From: Puteibacter caeruleilacunae
GTDB lineage: Bacteria > Bacteroidota > Bacteroidia > Bacteroidales > Prolixibacteraceae
DNA length: 64,000 nucleotides
Assembly (NCBI GenBank): GCA_005217565.1
Contig: SJCO01000003.1
Coordinates: 124,001-188,000, forward strand
Direction: 5' to 3'
The notes under the pieces were generated by a model. The model saw only the letters and a list, made by a program, of their open reading frames with translations. It was not told the DNA's origin and did not search any database. The stretch's first letter is position 1; every line of letters begins with the position of its first letter. Positions 8,938-18,556 of this stretch are shown one piece after another. The position numbers and the translations under genes were made by a program.

Positions 8938-11322
8938 ATGATACAACTTAAGTCCATTATCAGAATGATGTTGTCGGAAAAAAGACAGCATTTAACAAAT
9001 ATTGCAGGTCTAACCATTGGTTTTATTGTACTTATCCTAATCAGTTTGTACCTCAATAAAGAGCTATCGTTCGACAAGCATGTAGATAATTATCAAAACA
9101 AGTATAGATTATTACAACAAGTTAACGACGAAAAAGCAGCTATCTTTTCGTACATCGCTGGAGAAAGCATTAAAGAACGAGTTCCAGAACTACAATCCTT
9201 TTGTATTGTATCCAGAGAATTTGGACAACAAAAAGTAGACAACAATAAATTTGATTTGAAGAACATACTGACTTCTGATGCTAGCTTCATCGATATGTTT
9301 GACCTACAAATTAAAGAAGGGAACAAGACTGACCTTTTAAATACTCCCAATACATGTATAATTTCTGAAAGCACAGCCAGCATCCTATTGGGAGATAAAT
9401 CTGCTATTGGGGAATCCATTAATTTTGGATCAGAATACGATGCTACTGTAACCGCGACATATAAGGATATCCCTTCAACATCTCATATAAAGGCAAATAT
9501 TGTTATATCGATCAGTACATTGCGAGCATTACAATCTAATTGGAGAAAAAGATTCTTCTCAAGTTGGGGTAATCAGGGATCGAACCTATATATAGCAACT
9601 CCACCAGGAACCGATATTACAACACTCCAAGAGAAGCTCACTAATAGTTTTTTAGCAGCTTGTCCGTGGACACAAAATGCCCCAAAAGAGATTCTAGAAA
9701 GCATGAAAATAAACATGCAATCAATGCAAGACATTCACTTGCAATCATCGGATGTGCAGTGGGATACCTCAACAATAAAAAACAGTAAAAGAACGATCAA
9801 GTCATTCTTTATTGTAATGATCATGATCCTGGTATTAGCTTGTTTTAATTACATTAATCTAAGTACAGCCAGCAGTGACACCAAGCAGAAGACAATAGGT
9901 ATTCTAAAATCGCTAGGAGCTGAAAGAGTTCAGATTTTCTTTTTCTTCTTCAAGCAGACGCTAACAGTTGTAATGATAGCCTTAGCATTGGCAGTATTAT
10001 GCTCGTGGGCACTGTTACCATATTATGAGAATTTATTACATAGTCAGATGCAATTCTCCTTGTTGTTTCAGTTTCCACTACTAGGTTATATTTTGCTAAC
10101 GATAATAGGTGTTACACTACTTTCAGGACTGTATCCAGCGTTACATTTTTCTTCGCAGAAATCAGTTAGCTTGATTCGAAAATCTGCGTCACAGAAATCG
10201 ACAGAGAAGGGATTATCATTACGCCCTGCTTTGGTAACACTACAGTTCATTGTTTCCATTTTTTTGATTGTGAGCTTATTTACAATCAAACGACAAATTA
10301 CACTTCTCACAAGTAAAGAGCTTGGATTTAGTAAAGAGCAATTGGTGGAAATTCAACACTACAAAAATCAGAACAGCTATGAATATTTAGCGCAAGAGTT
10401 TATGAAAATACCTGCAGTAAAAGCGGTAACTGCAGCAAGCAATATGCCATGTGAATACATCAACAATGAAAATAATTTGATGGTAGTTGGAGAGACACAA
10501 GCCAAACAGCCTTCAGCATGTTTGGTAGGAGTTGAACCAAATTACTTTCAAACAATGGAAACAAAACTCCTGCAAGGAACTGGTTTTAAAGATAGAAAGT
10601 CTGACGACAATAATGTTCTTATTAATAACACCACGGTAAAGCTATTGAATTTACAGGAGCCTATTGGCACCAAGCTAAAGCTAATGGGAAAAGAATATAC
10701 AGTAATGGGCGTTGTAGAAGATGTTCAATACAGAACATTACACGAACCAGCGTTACCTGTTCTCTACACATCGAACTATTCTAATCATCGGAAAATAGCG
10801 ATTAAGCTACATCCTGGAAATCACATTGAAACTGTTAATAAGATTAAAGCAGTATGGTCGAGCAAATATCCTGACAACATAATTTCTCTTCGCTTTTTTG
10901 ACACTAAACTTCAAGCAAATTATCAAACAGAGGTAAGCCAATTACACCTATTTAATTTGTTGGTCATGATTGGCGTATTCATCCTTGTGTTAGGTCTTTT
11001 GGGCTTGATATGGTTTGTTACTGAAAATCGAACAAAAGAAATTGGTGTGCGCAAGGTGAATGGAGCCAAGATTTCTGAGATCTTAGCAATGCTCAACAAA
11101 GACTTTGTGAGATGGGTAGTCGTTGCCTTTATCCTGGCCTGCCCTATTGCTTATTTCGCTATGAATAAGTGGTTGGAGAACTTCGCTTATAAGACAGAAC
11201 TGAGCTGGTGGATTTTTGCATTAGCTGGAGTGGTTGCCTTAGGTATCGCAATATTGACTGTGAGTTGGCAAAGCTGGAAAGCAGCTACCAGAAATCCAGT
11301 AGAAGCATTAAGGTACGAATAA
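8938..11322 (+). CDS. FtsX/MacB-type ABC permease, array member 2
   Basis: The 794-residue protein has TM1 near 18-38 (LTIGFIVLILISLYL), a first periplasmic core to about 280, TMs near 285-305, 335-360 and 378-400, then TM5 near 428-448, a second core and TMs near 674-694, 726-744 and 757-777. The final 95 residues start KEIGVRKVNGAKISEILAML and end in the array-wide NPVEALRYE. A patch in the 3' end (AGVVALGIAILTVSW, about 11224-11265) is closer at DNA level to member 5 than to its immediate neighbour. It starts 19 bp after member 1 with no terminator between. Confidence 0.93.
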   Translation: MIQLKSIIRMMLSEKRQHLTNIAGLTIGFIVLILISLYLNKELSFDKHVDNYQNKYRLLQQVNDEKAAIFSYIAGESIKERVPELQSFCIVSREFGQQKVDNNKFDLKNILTSDASFIDMFDLQIKEGNKTDLLNTPNTCIISESTASILLGDKSAIGESINFGSEYDATVTATYKDIPSTSHIKANIVISISTLRALQSNWRKRFFSSWGNQGSNLYIATPPGTDITTLQEKLTNSFLAACPWTQNAPKEILESMKINMQSMQDIHLQSSDVQWDTSTIKNSKRTIKSFFIVMIMILVLACFNYINLSTASSDTKQKTIGILKSLGAERVQIFFFFFKQTLTVVMIALALAVLCSWALLPYYENLLHSQMQFSLLFQFPLLGYILLTIIGVTLLSGLYPALHFSSQKSVSLIRKSASQKSTEKGLSLRPALVTLQFIVSIFLIVSLFTIKRQITLLTSKELGFSKEQLVEIQHYKNQNSYEYLAQEFMKIPAVKAVTAASNMPCEYINNENNLMVVGETQAKQPSACLVGVEPNYFQTMETKLLQGTGFKDRKSDDNNVLINNTTVKLLNLQEPIGTKLKLMGKEYTVMGVVEDVQYRTLHEPALPVLYTSNYSNHRKIAIKLHPGNHIETVNKIKAVWSSKYPDNIISLRFFDTKLQANYQTEVSQLHLFNLLVMIGVFILVLGLLGLIWFVTENRTKEIGVRKVNGAKISEILAMLNKDFVRWVVVAFILACPIAYFAMNKWLENFAYKTELSWWIFALAGVVALGIAILTVSWQSWKAATRNPVEALRYE

Positions 11323-11346
11323 TATTAATGGTTTAAATGAAGCACA

Positions 11347-13695
11347 ATGATCTGGTATTATCTCAAACAATCCATACGTAACTTAGCAAAAAATAAGAGT
11401 TTCTCGAGCATCAATATAGTTGGATTTGCTGCTGGGATATCTATCTGTTTAGCAATTGTATTGTTTCTACAAAAGGAATTCTCATACGATAAACATATCC
11501 CTAACCACGAGCAAATTGTACGCTTAATTGATACAAAGAATAATTCAAGCTCAATAGACTATAGGGTTAAAGATATCCTTCAGGACAACTATTCAGAGAT
11601 AGAAAATGCTTGTCTTGTTCAACTACGTGGCTACCCTTTGGAAGTAAAGACCGAACACGAGGGCTTCTATATTGATAAGGTTATGTCTACCGATAACGAA
11701 TTCTTTAAAATGTTCTCGGTAGAATTTGTTGCTGGAAATTCAAAGACTCCATTTGTCGATCAAAGCTCTGTCATCATAACAGAAAGCATCGCAAAGGTAC
11801 TATTTGGGACGAAAGATCCTATTGGACAGAAACTAGAACTTCCCAAATATCCTACTGTAACTGTTACTGCTGTGGTCAAAGATTTTCCTGAGACCGCAAG
11901 TATTGCTGCTGATCTCATTGTAAATGCCGAGAATAAAGAGTTTAAGTTTGCATTTAGTTGTGCTAATTTTAATGATAAAAGTACTCACAGATGGCCTTTT
12001 AGAATTTATCTACAATTGGCAGGTGTTTCCAACAAAGATCAGTTCTTTGAAAAAGTAAATTCAAATGCTAGTCTTTTAGCTCCTTTTGAAGATGAAATTG
12101 GGTATTTGAATCTTAGTGATATTTATCTGCGTGACACGACACAAGGCAGTCATAATAAGAAAGGCAATCTATCGCTATTGAAACTCTTGGCCTCAATAGC
12201 TTTAATCATTTTAACATTAGCAATTATCAACTATGTAAACCTAACAATTGCTCAGCAGTCAAAGCGCAATAAGGCAACAGGAGTGAAAAAGACAATTGGA
12301 GCGCATCGAAAAAATTTGCTTAATGAATACTTGACTGAATCAACCTTGGTAACTTTTGTTTCGTTTATACTTGCCATCTTTCTGGTATGGATAACAAGCC
12401 CTATTTATTCAACTATTTTTCAAACAAGTATATCGGTTACAACGCTATTTAAGTTTTCAAATCCTTACCTTTTAATAAGCGCAATTGTAGTCATCGGATT
12501 GCTAAGTGGTGTAGGACCAGCGTTTATTTTGTCGAAATACAAACCCATAAGTATCATCAGGGGGAACATGATCGAGAACAAAACCAAAGGTTACCTGAGA
12601 AATGCTTTGATCATATTTCAGTTTGCAACATCGATAATTCTAATCTTCTGTGTAACCACAATCAACAAACAAGTGGAGTTTGTTAAGCACATGGATCATG
12701 GCTTCAATAAAGAACATCTTTTACGTCTTGATGTTCCCCGTATAAATAGAGCAGATGAACGTAAAGCATTGCTTCTTCTTGACGAGTTAGATAAATCACC
12801 TCATATTAAAAGTTTCTCAATCTCTAAAGGGGTACCAGGTAGAGTTAGAATGACGATGGGCTCAAACATTAAAGATTCAGATAAAAATTTAAGTGTACCA
12901 TGTATTATTGCTGACACGGCATTTATAAAAACCATGGGGATTGAAATCATCAAGGGAAGAGATCTTGAACCAGGAGATTATGGGAAGGTTTGTATGGTTA
13001 ACGAATCATATTACAAGCATTTCAACTTTGAGAATCTGGAGAATAAAAAATTCAACAACTATGGCGGTTACGACATCATTGCTGTGGTGAAAGACTTCAA
13101 TTACAGCTCACTACATGACCTAATCGGTCCTAGCTGTATCATTTTCAACAGAATGATGCCAAGCTCAATCAACATTCGTTTTGAAAATGGACAAACAACT
13201 GCAGGTATGAAGTTTATTAAAGATGCCTGGAATGAGATTTTACCTGGCTACCCTGTATCTTATCAATTCTTTGATCAATGGTTCGACTCGATGTATAAGA
13301 AAGAAGAACGCTTTGCCAAGACCATTGGACTATTTGCCGTTCTGGCCATCATCATTTCATGTATTGGAATACTCGGATTAGCAATTTTCTCTTCTGAAAA
13401 AAGAATCAAAGAAATAGGAGTGCGCAAGGTAAACGGAGCAAAGGTTGCTGAAATTTTAACAATGCTCAACAAAGACTTTGTGAAGTGGGTGGTAATAGCC
13501 TTTATCCTGGCATGCCCTATCGCATATTATGCCATGGATAAATGGTTGGAGAACTTCGCATATAAGACAGAACTAAGCTGGTGGATTTTTGCATTAGCTG
13601 GGATATTGGCCCTGGGGATTGCCCTATTAACTGTTAGCTGGCAGAGCTGGAAAGCTGCTACCAGAAATCCGGTGGAAGCATTGAGGTACGAATAG
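11347..13695 (+). CDS. FtsX/MacB-type ABC permease, array member 3
   Basis: This 782-residue permease starts MIWYYLKQSIRNLAKNKSFSSINIVG, close to the usual N-terminus of the family. The periplasmic cores are divergent from its neighbours, though member 6 has a related one (both have SSIDYR near residue 60 and HFNF/DFNFSS-type strands, and FYDDWFDSMYKKE or FFDQWFDSMYKKE before TM6). Its last 252 bp, from GTTGCTGAA at 13444 to the stop, match those of member 4 at 245 positions, and all seven differences are silent third positions. It ends with TAG and is followed by a 29-bp spacer that is nearly the same as the one between members 7 and 8. Confidence 0.93.
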   Translation: MIWYYLKQSIRNLAKNKSFSSINIVGFAAGISICLAIVLFLQKEFSYDKHIPNHEQIVRLIDTKNNSSSIDYRVKDILQDNYSEIENACLVQLRGYPLEVKTEHEGFYIDKVMSTDNEFFKMFSVEFVAGNSKTPFVDQSSVIITESIAKVLFGTKDPIGQKLELPKYPTVTVTAVVKDFPETASIAADLIVNAENKEFKFAFSCANFNDKSTHRWPFRIYLQLAGVSNKDQFFEKVNSNASLLAPFEDEIGYLNLSDIYLRDTTQGSHNKKGNLSLLKLLASIALIILTLAIINYVNLTIAQQSKRNKATGVKKTIGAHRKNLLNEYLTESTLVTFVSFILAIFLVWITSPIYSTIFQTSISVTTLFKFSNPYLLISAIVVIGLLSGVGPAFILSKYKPISIIRGNMIENKTKGYLRNALIIFQFATSIILIFCVTTINKQVEFVKHMDHGFNKEHLLRLDVPRINRADERKALLLLDELDKSPHIKSFSISKGVPGRVRMTMGSNIKDSDKNLSVPCIIADTAFIKTMGIEIIKGRDLEPGDYGKVCMVNESYYKHFNFENLENKKFNNYGGYDIIAVVKDFNYSSLHDLIGPSCIIFNRMMPSSINIRFENGQTTAGMKFIKDAWNEILPGYPVSYQFFDQWFDSMYKKEERFAKTIGLFAVLAIIISCIGILGLAIFSSEKRIKEIGVRKVNGAKVAEILTMLNKDFVKWVVIAFILACPIAYYAMDKWLENFAYKTELSWWIFALAGILALGIALLTVSWQSWKAATRNPVEALRYE
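13444..13695 (+). repeat. Homogenised 3' tract, donor/recipient copy in member 3
   Basis: These 252 bp match 15858-16109 at 245 positions, with all differences silent. The tract encodes the end of the coupling segment, the last two TMs and the C-terminus, from VAEILTMLNKDF to NPVEALRYE. The coding sequence before it and the spacer after it are unlike those of member 4. Confidence 0.85.
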
Positions 13696-13727
13696 CGAAA
13701 TATAAACAATTAACCAATAAACACATG
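13691..13727 (+). repeat. Duplicated intergenic junction, copy 1
   Basis: The 37 bp from the stop codon of member 3 to the ATG of member 4 match 23223-23259 (stop of member 7 to ATG of member 8) at 35 positions. This indicates that members 4 and 8 arose by duplication of a unit that included its upstream spacer. Confidence 0.85.
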
Positions 13728-16109
13728 TTCAAATATTATTTAAAATCAGCATTAAGGAACTTTAAATCAAACAAATTGATCTTCGGAGGAAGTATCATCA
13801 CTGTATTACTATGCTCCCTGTGTATATCCCTATTGTTTACCTATATACACAATGAACTCTCAATGGATGACATTCATATGAGAAAAAATGATATTTATAT
13901 GATGACCATCAAGCAGTCGGCAGAGAGTAAACCTGAAGGAGTCGAAACCAGTGGCTATTTCAATTTTGATTACACCAAATATCCTGAGCTTGAAAGTAAA
14001 GCAACTTTAAAAAAATACGATAAAGACGAACTTCGCTTCTCCATTGAGAATTACACCTTTTCTCCTGCAGGATTGGTTGTAGACAGCACATTTTTTAGAA
14101 TGTTTGATTTTCAACTAAAAGTTGGTGATCGAAAAAACATCTTACAATCGCCCGACGCACTCATCTTATCTGAGCGACTAGCCCATAAGATATTTGGTTC
14201 AGAGAATCCAATAGGAAAAACAATAACAGTTAACAGCCGTCAACAAAATGTGTACACGGTAAAAGGAATAGCACAGAATCCTCCGTCAAATAGCTCCATT
14301 AAATTCGATTTCATTCTTCGTGATAAAGGACAGGCATTCGATCGTTCAGGTATTGACTTTCTACTCGCCAACAGCAATTTTGATGAAGTAAAGTTTGAAA
14401 AAAAGATTAAAAACATCGGACACCAACACCCTCAATTTAAAGCAAGTACAGCACAGGTAATGCCGCTAAAAGATATCTACTTTGACCGAAAAGATGTCGA
14501 TGTGAATAGTATTTTTATAAAATCTGGAGATCGGAAAAGTCTTCAGGTGCTCATGGCCATTATCGCCATTATCTTCATTATTTCAGCACTTAACTTCTCC
14601 AACTTACAGATTATCAACATCAACTCGTCCTTAAAAAACATTGGCATTAATAAAGTTGCAGGAGCAGGAAGTAGGCACATTCTCTATCAGAAATTAACAG
14701 AACTGCTAGTGTTAATCATCTTATCGGCCCTACTCATAACTGGTCTTTATCAGCTTGTACTTCCCAAATTCAACTTGTTTACTGGCGTAGAACTTCAACC
14801 TCAAGTGTGGCAAATATTTTTAATCAATGTTACAATTCTGACTTCTTTGTCGGTTGTTGCCATGATATATCCTACCATTATATCTTTAAGAATCCCTATC
14901 ACAAACAGTTTAAAAAACCTGTTCTTCTCGTCAAATAAACTTGTGGGACGTAAAGTAGTAGCTACCGTTCAGTTTACCTTATCGTTTGTACTACTCATTA
15001 TTTCAATGATAGTGGTAAAACAACTTAATTTAATGCTGGACAAAGATCTTGGTTTTTCATCAGAAAATACCATCCACACAAAACTCGTGTATGAACCTTC
15101 ATACTCAGAATCATGGGAATTAATGAACGAGCAATACCAGTCCCTCCAAAAAAATTACCAATACATCAACGATGAGTTATCCTCCCACAGCTCAGTAAAA
15201 TACTATTCCCAAGGTTTTTCTCCAATTGATGCATACGACATGCCATGGAAAATAAAAGATGGAGAAAATGACTATACAACAGAGAAAACATTAACCGTTA
15301 CTCCGAAATATGCGAATATGTTTGGACTAACCGTGGTTGAAGGACGTTTCTTTGACGAAGAAAAAGATGAGTCTGACGGACATAAATTGGTCATCAACCA
15401 AGCTGCTAAGAGACTATGGAACATCAAAGATATTAGCCAAACACAATTTCTAAATAAATACTGGAGCATGAAAGGCGAAAGTTTTGAAATCGTAGGAGTT
15501 GTTAAGGATTTCAACTTTGAACACCTTTCGGTAAAACCACACCCATTGCTTATGCTCTATTCAGAAGATGAAGCAGATGATTTTCTCATTCATTTTGAAA
15601 AGGGTACCACACAGGCAGGTCTTCAATTCGTTGAATCACTATTCATGAAGAGTAATCCAAATCAATCATTCAGATACACCTTCTTAAGCGATGAAATTGC
15701 CGCTATGTATGACAAGGAAAAACGTTTAAGTATGATATACATCCTCTTTACCATCATTGCGTTCATCATTTCTGCCATAGGATTATTTACAATCGCATTG
15801 TACGACACGCGCAAGCGAACTAAAGAAATTGGTGTTCGAAAAGCTAATGGAGCTAGAGTTGCTGAAATTTTAACAATGCTCAACAAGGACTTCGTAAAGT
15901 GGGTGGTAATAGCCTTTATCCTAGCCTGCCCTATCGCATATTATGCCATGGATAAATGGTTGGAGAACTTCGCATATAAGACAGAACTAAGCTGGTGGAT
16001 TTTTGCATTAGCTGGAATATTGGCCCTGGGAATTGCCCTATTAACTGTTAGCTGGCAGAGCTGGAAAGCTGCTACCAGAAATCCGGTGGAAGCATTGAGG
16101 TACGAATAG
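13725..16109 (+). CDS. FtsX/MacB-type ABC permease, array member 4 (mosaic)
   Basis: This 794-residue protein is a close paralogue of member 8 over most of its length, starting MFKYYLKSALRNFKSNKLIFG in one and MFKYYFKSALRNF in the other, with the same length and very similar periplasmic cores. From about 15858 to the stop it switches to near identity with member 3 (245 of 252 bp), while member 8 differs strongly there (KVPEILTMLNKDFLTWVGIAF). Just before the switch it carries the odd coupling sequence VRKANGARVAEIL, with Ala and Arg where the others have Val and Lys. The simplest explanation is gene conversion of the 3' end from member 3 after the 4/8 duplication. Confidence 0.93.
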   Translation: MFKYYLKSALRNFKSNKLIFGGSIITVLLCSLCISLLFTYIHNELSMDDIHMRKNDIYMMTIKQSAESKPEGVETSGYFNFDYTKYPELESKATLKKYDKDELRFSIENYTFSPAGLVVDSTFFRMFDFQLKVGDRKNILQSPDALILSERLAHKIFGSENPIGKTITVNSRQQNVYTVKGIAQNPPSNSSIKFDFILRDKGQAFDRSGIDFLLANSNFDEVKFEKKIKNIGHQHPQFKASTAQVMPLKDIYFDRKDVDVNSIFIKSGDRKSLQVLMAIIAIIFIISALNFSNLQIININSSLKNIGINKVAGAGSRHILYQKLTELLVLIILSALLITGLYQLVLPKFNLFTGVELQPQVWQIFLINVTILTSLSVVAMIYPTIISLRIPITNSLKNLFFSSNKLVGRKVVATVQFTLSFVLLIISMIVVKQLNLMLDKDLGFSSENTIHTKLVYEPSYSESWELMNEQYQSLQKNYQYINDELSSHSSVKYYSQGFSPIDAYDMPWKIKDGENDYTTEKTLTVTPKYANMFGLTVVEGRFFDEEKDESDGHKLVINQAAKRLWNIKDISQTQFLNKYWSMKGESFEIVGVVKDFNFEHLSVKPHPLLMLYSEDEADDFLIHFEKGTTQAGLQFVESLFMKSNPNQSFRYTFLSDEIAAMYDKEKRLSMIYILFTIIAFIISAIGLFTIALYDTRKRTKEIGVRKANGARVAEILTMLNKDFVKWVVIAFILACPIAYYAMDKWLENFAYKTELSWWIFALAGILALGIALLTVSWQSWKAATRNPVEALRYE
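15858..16109 (+). repeat. Homogenised 3' tract, copy in member 4
   Basis: It is the partner of 13444-13695. Identity includes uninterrupted runs of about 90 and about 78 bp and stops at the stop codon; the following spacer (CCTTCACTGG) is unrelated to the one after member 3. Confidence 0.85.
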
Positions 16110-16164
16110 CCTTCACTGGTAATACGCTAAGGAATAAATAGTAATTCAAGCAAAAACAAACAAG

Positions 16165-18543
16165 ATGAACTCTACAGGTTTTAGGATAGCCATTAAAAAC
16201 ATATTCAATGGGAAGCTAAATTCCATTGTGAGTATCGCTGGACTAACCATAGCATTTGTTGCTATATTCTATATCTATTCCTATGTATCTTTTGAAATGG
16301 GATACGATGCCCATCATAAAAAATCAGATCGGATTTATCGGATTAGTGGCGATATTGTCGCTTCTGAAAACACCATGACTCATGCTGTCCTTGGACCTCT
16401 TCTTGCGGAATCGATGAAAGAAGAATATCCTGAGATTGAAGAATCTGCAAGATTGGGAGCATTCCGGCAAGCCACGTTTTTAAATAATCAAGACAAAAAG
16501 TACAAGATAACAGAAGCCTATCGTGCTGATCAAGCCATATTTAAAGTTTTTACGCTTGATCTAATTTATGGTGATGAACAGAATGCACTAAATGCACCAA
16601 ACCAAGTGGTTATTAATGAAAGTCTGGCGAAGAAAATCTTTGGAGATAAAAATCCCGTTGGACTGACACTTATGCAAAATAATCAGCTGATAACTGTTAC
16701 TGGTGTAATAAAAGATTCTCCAAAGAATGCACATCATAAGTTGAACGTACTTTTTTCGCCTCCTTCATTTGATACGTCAAAACTATCACCTGTAAGATAT
16801 TCTGAAGCATACTGGATGCCTTCAGCCTATACATTCATTCTACTTAAACCTAAATGCAAAATTACCGACATCACGAATAATTTTGAGCCATTCTATAAGA
16901 AGTATATGGCCTTGTTTGGTGAACATCTTAATGCAACATTTAAACCTATAGCTATACCTTTAAATGATTTGCATTTCTCTCGTCATATGAGTTACGATTA
17001 TCCTAAGGGTAATAAATCATACACTTGGATACTTATTTGTGTTGCTGCCTTTATATTTCTTATAGCACTTCTTAATTATGGGAATCTACTTCTGTTTAAG
17101 AGTACCAGTAATTCAAAAAATATAGGAGTACAGAAAATTATCGGAGCCTCAAATGTAGACATTTACAAGCAACTATCGCTAAACTCAGTAACATTTGCTG
17201 GGATTGCAGTTATTCTGGCATTGATTATTTTCAAAATAACACTAAAACATGTATCGGCCATCTCTTCACTAATCCCTAATGAGCAAATCAACTGGACTGG
17301 AATTTTAGTGGTTGCTTTGATGATGGTAATTTGCATGACAGTTATAGCATCGTTGATTCCTTTTGTCAATCAGTATAAAAAGCAAGGATTAGCGCTGATT
17401 AATAATACCCAGAAGGTATATCAAAGATTAGGTTTACGTACTGAAAAGTCAATCGCCATTGCACAGTTTACGCTATCAGTTATTCTCATCATGTTTTCAT
17501 TAGGTATTACTAAACAAATCAATTTTTTCCTGGATAGTGATATGGGATTCGATAAGAATAATGTAATACTCATCAACCTTCCTGATGAAGAAATTACAAG
17601 CAAGTCTGCTCTAGCATTAAAGGAGGATTTACTAAATACACCACTTATCGCACAGACATCAATATCTACAAGAGTGCCAGGTGAAGTGATGGGTAGCATT
17701 CAGTTTATGGTCAACAAAAACGGGAATAAAGCGACAAAAATCGTTAACCTGATGGCAATAGACTATGATTACCTGCCCTTAATGAGTATGCAATTAGCTA
17801 CAGGAAGAAATTTCGATGCTAAGTTATCTACCGATGCTCAATCAATAATCGTAAATGAAGCTCTAATGGAATATTGTGGCTTCGATGACAGTGATATCGG
17901 AAAACCAATAGAGGGCGCTGTAATTATTGGTGTTTTAAAAGATGTAAACTTCAATTCGCTTCATAATCCGGCACAACCAATGCTATTCCGCTTAATCGAT
18001 CATCCTCATGGATATTTAAATATTAAGATAGCCTCATCGGACATTACTGCTGCCATCGAAAAAGTACAACAAACATGGAAGACTTATTTCCCAGAGCATC
18101 CATTTGAATACGAGTTCCTGGATCAACGAGTAGCGATGCTTTACCAGGATGATCAAAAGAAGAATCTAATCATGCAGCTCTTCGCTTTAATCAGCATAAT
18201 CATATCGGCAATGGGCTTCTTGAATCTGACTTCAATAATTTGTGAACAAAAAACTAAAGAGATAGGAATCAGAAAAGTTAATGGTGCAAAGATTTCTGAA
18301 ATACTTGCCATGCTTAACAAGGACTTTGTAAAGTGGGTAGCAATAGCATTTATGCTGGCATGTCCTATTGCCTGGTATGCCATGGATAAATGGTTAGAAA
18401 ACTTTGCTTACCAAACAGCACTCAGCTGGTGGATATTTGCATTGGCTGGAGTGGTTGCCTTAGGTATTGCAATATTGACTGTAAGCTGGCAAAGTTGGAA
18501 AGCTGCTACCAGAAATCCAGTAGAAGCATTGAGGTACGAATAA
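16165..18543 (+). CDS. FtsX/MacB-type ABC permease, array member 5
   Basis: The 792-residue protein begins MNSTGFRIAIKNIFNGKLNSIVSIAG with TM1 near 20-40 and keeps the two-core, eight-TM layout. Its periplasmic cores have no close relative in the array. The C-terminal module reads KEIGIRKVNGAKISEILAMLNKDF and AGVVALGIAILTVSW, the same variant as member 2, including a 38-bp stretch (from 18447) with one mismatch. It lies 55 bp after member 4, one of the larger spacers, and I see no promoter or terminator in that spacer. Confidence 0.93.
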   Translation: MNSTGFRIAIKNIFNGKLNSIVSIAGLTIAFVAIFYIYSYVSFEMGYDAHHKKSDRIYRISGDIVASENTMTHAVLGPLLAESMKEEYPEIEESARLGAFRQATFLNNQDKKYKITEAYRADQAIFKVFTLDLIYGDEQNALNAPNQVVINESLAKKIFGDKNPVGLTLMQNNQLITVTGVIKDSPKNAHHKLNVLFSPPSFDTSKLSPVRYSEAYWMPSAYTFILLKPKCKITDITNNFEPFYKKYMALFGEHLNATFKPIAIPLNDLHFSRHMSYDYPKGNKSYTWILICVAAFIFLIALLNYGNLLLFKSTSNSKNIGVQKIIGASNVDIYKQLSLNSVTFAGIAVILALIIFKITLKHVSAISSLIPNEQINWTGILVVALMMVICMTVIASLIPFVNQYKKQGLALINNTQKVYQRLGLRTEKSIAIAQFTLSVILIMFSLGITKQINFFLDSDMGFDKNNVILINLPDEEITSKSALALKEDLLNTPLIAQTSISTRVPGEVMGSIQFMVNKNGNKATKIVNLMAIDYDYLPLMSMQLATGRNFDAKLSTDAQSIIVNEALMEYCGFDDSDIGKPIEGAVIIGVLKDVNFNSLHNPAQPMLFRLIDHPHGYLNIKIASSDITAAIEKVQQTWKTYFPEHPFEYEFLDQRVAMLYQDDQKKNLIMQLFALISIIISAMGFLNLTSIICEQKTKEIGIRKVNGAKISEILAMLNKDFVKWVAIAFMLACPIAWYAMDKWLENFAYQTALSWWIFALAGVVALGIAILTVSWQSWKAATRNPVEALRYE

Positions 18544-18556
18544 ATTTAATTTGATT

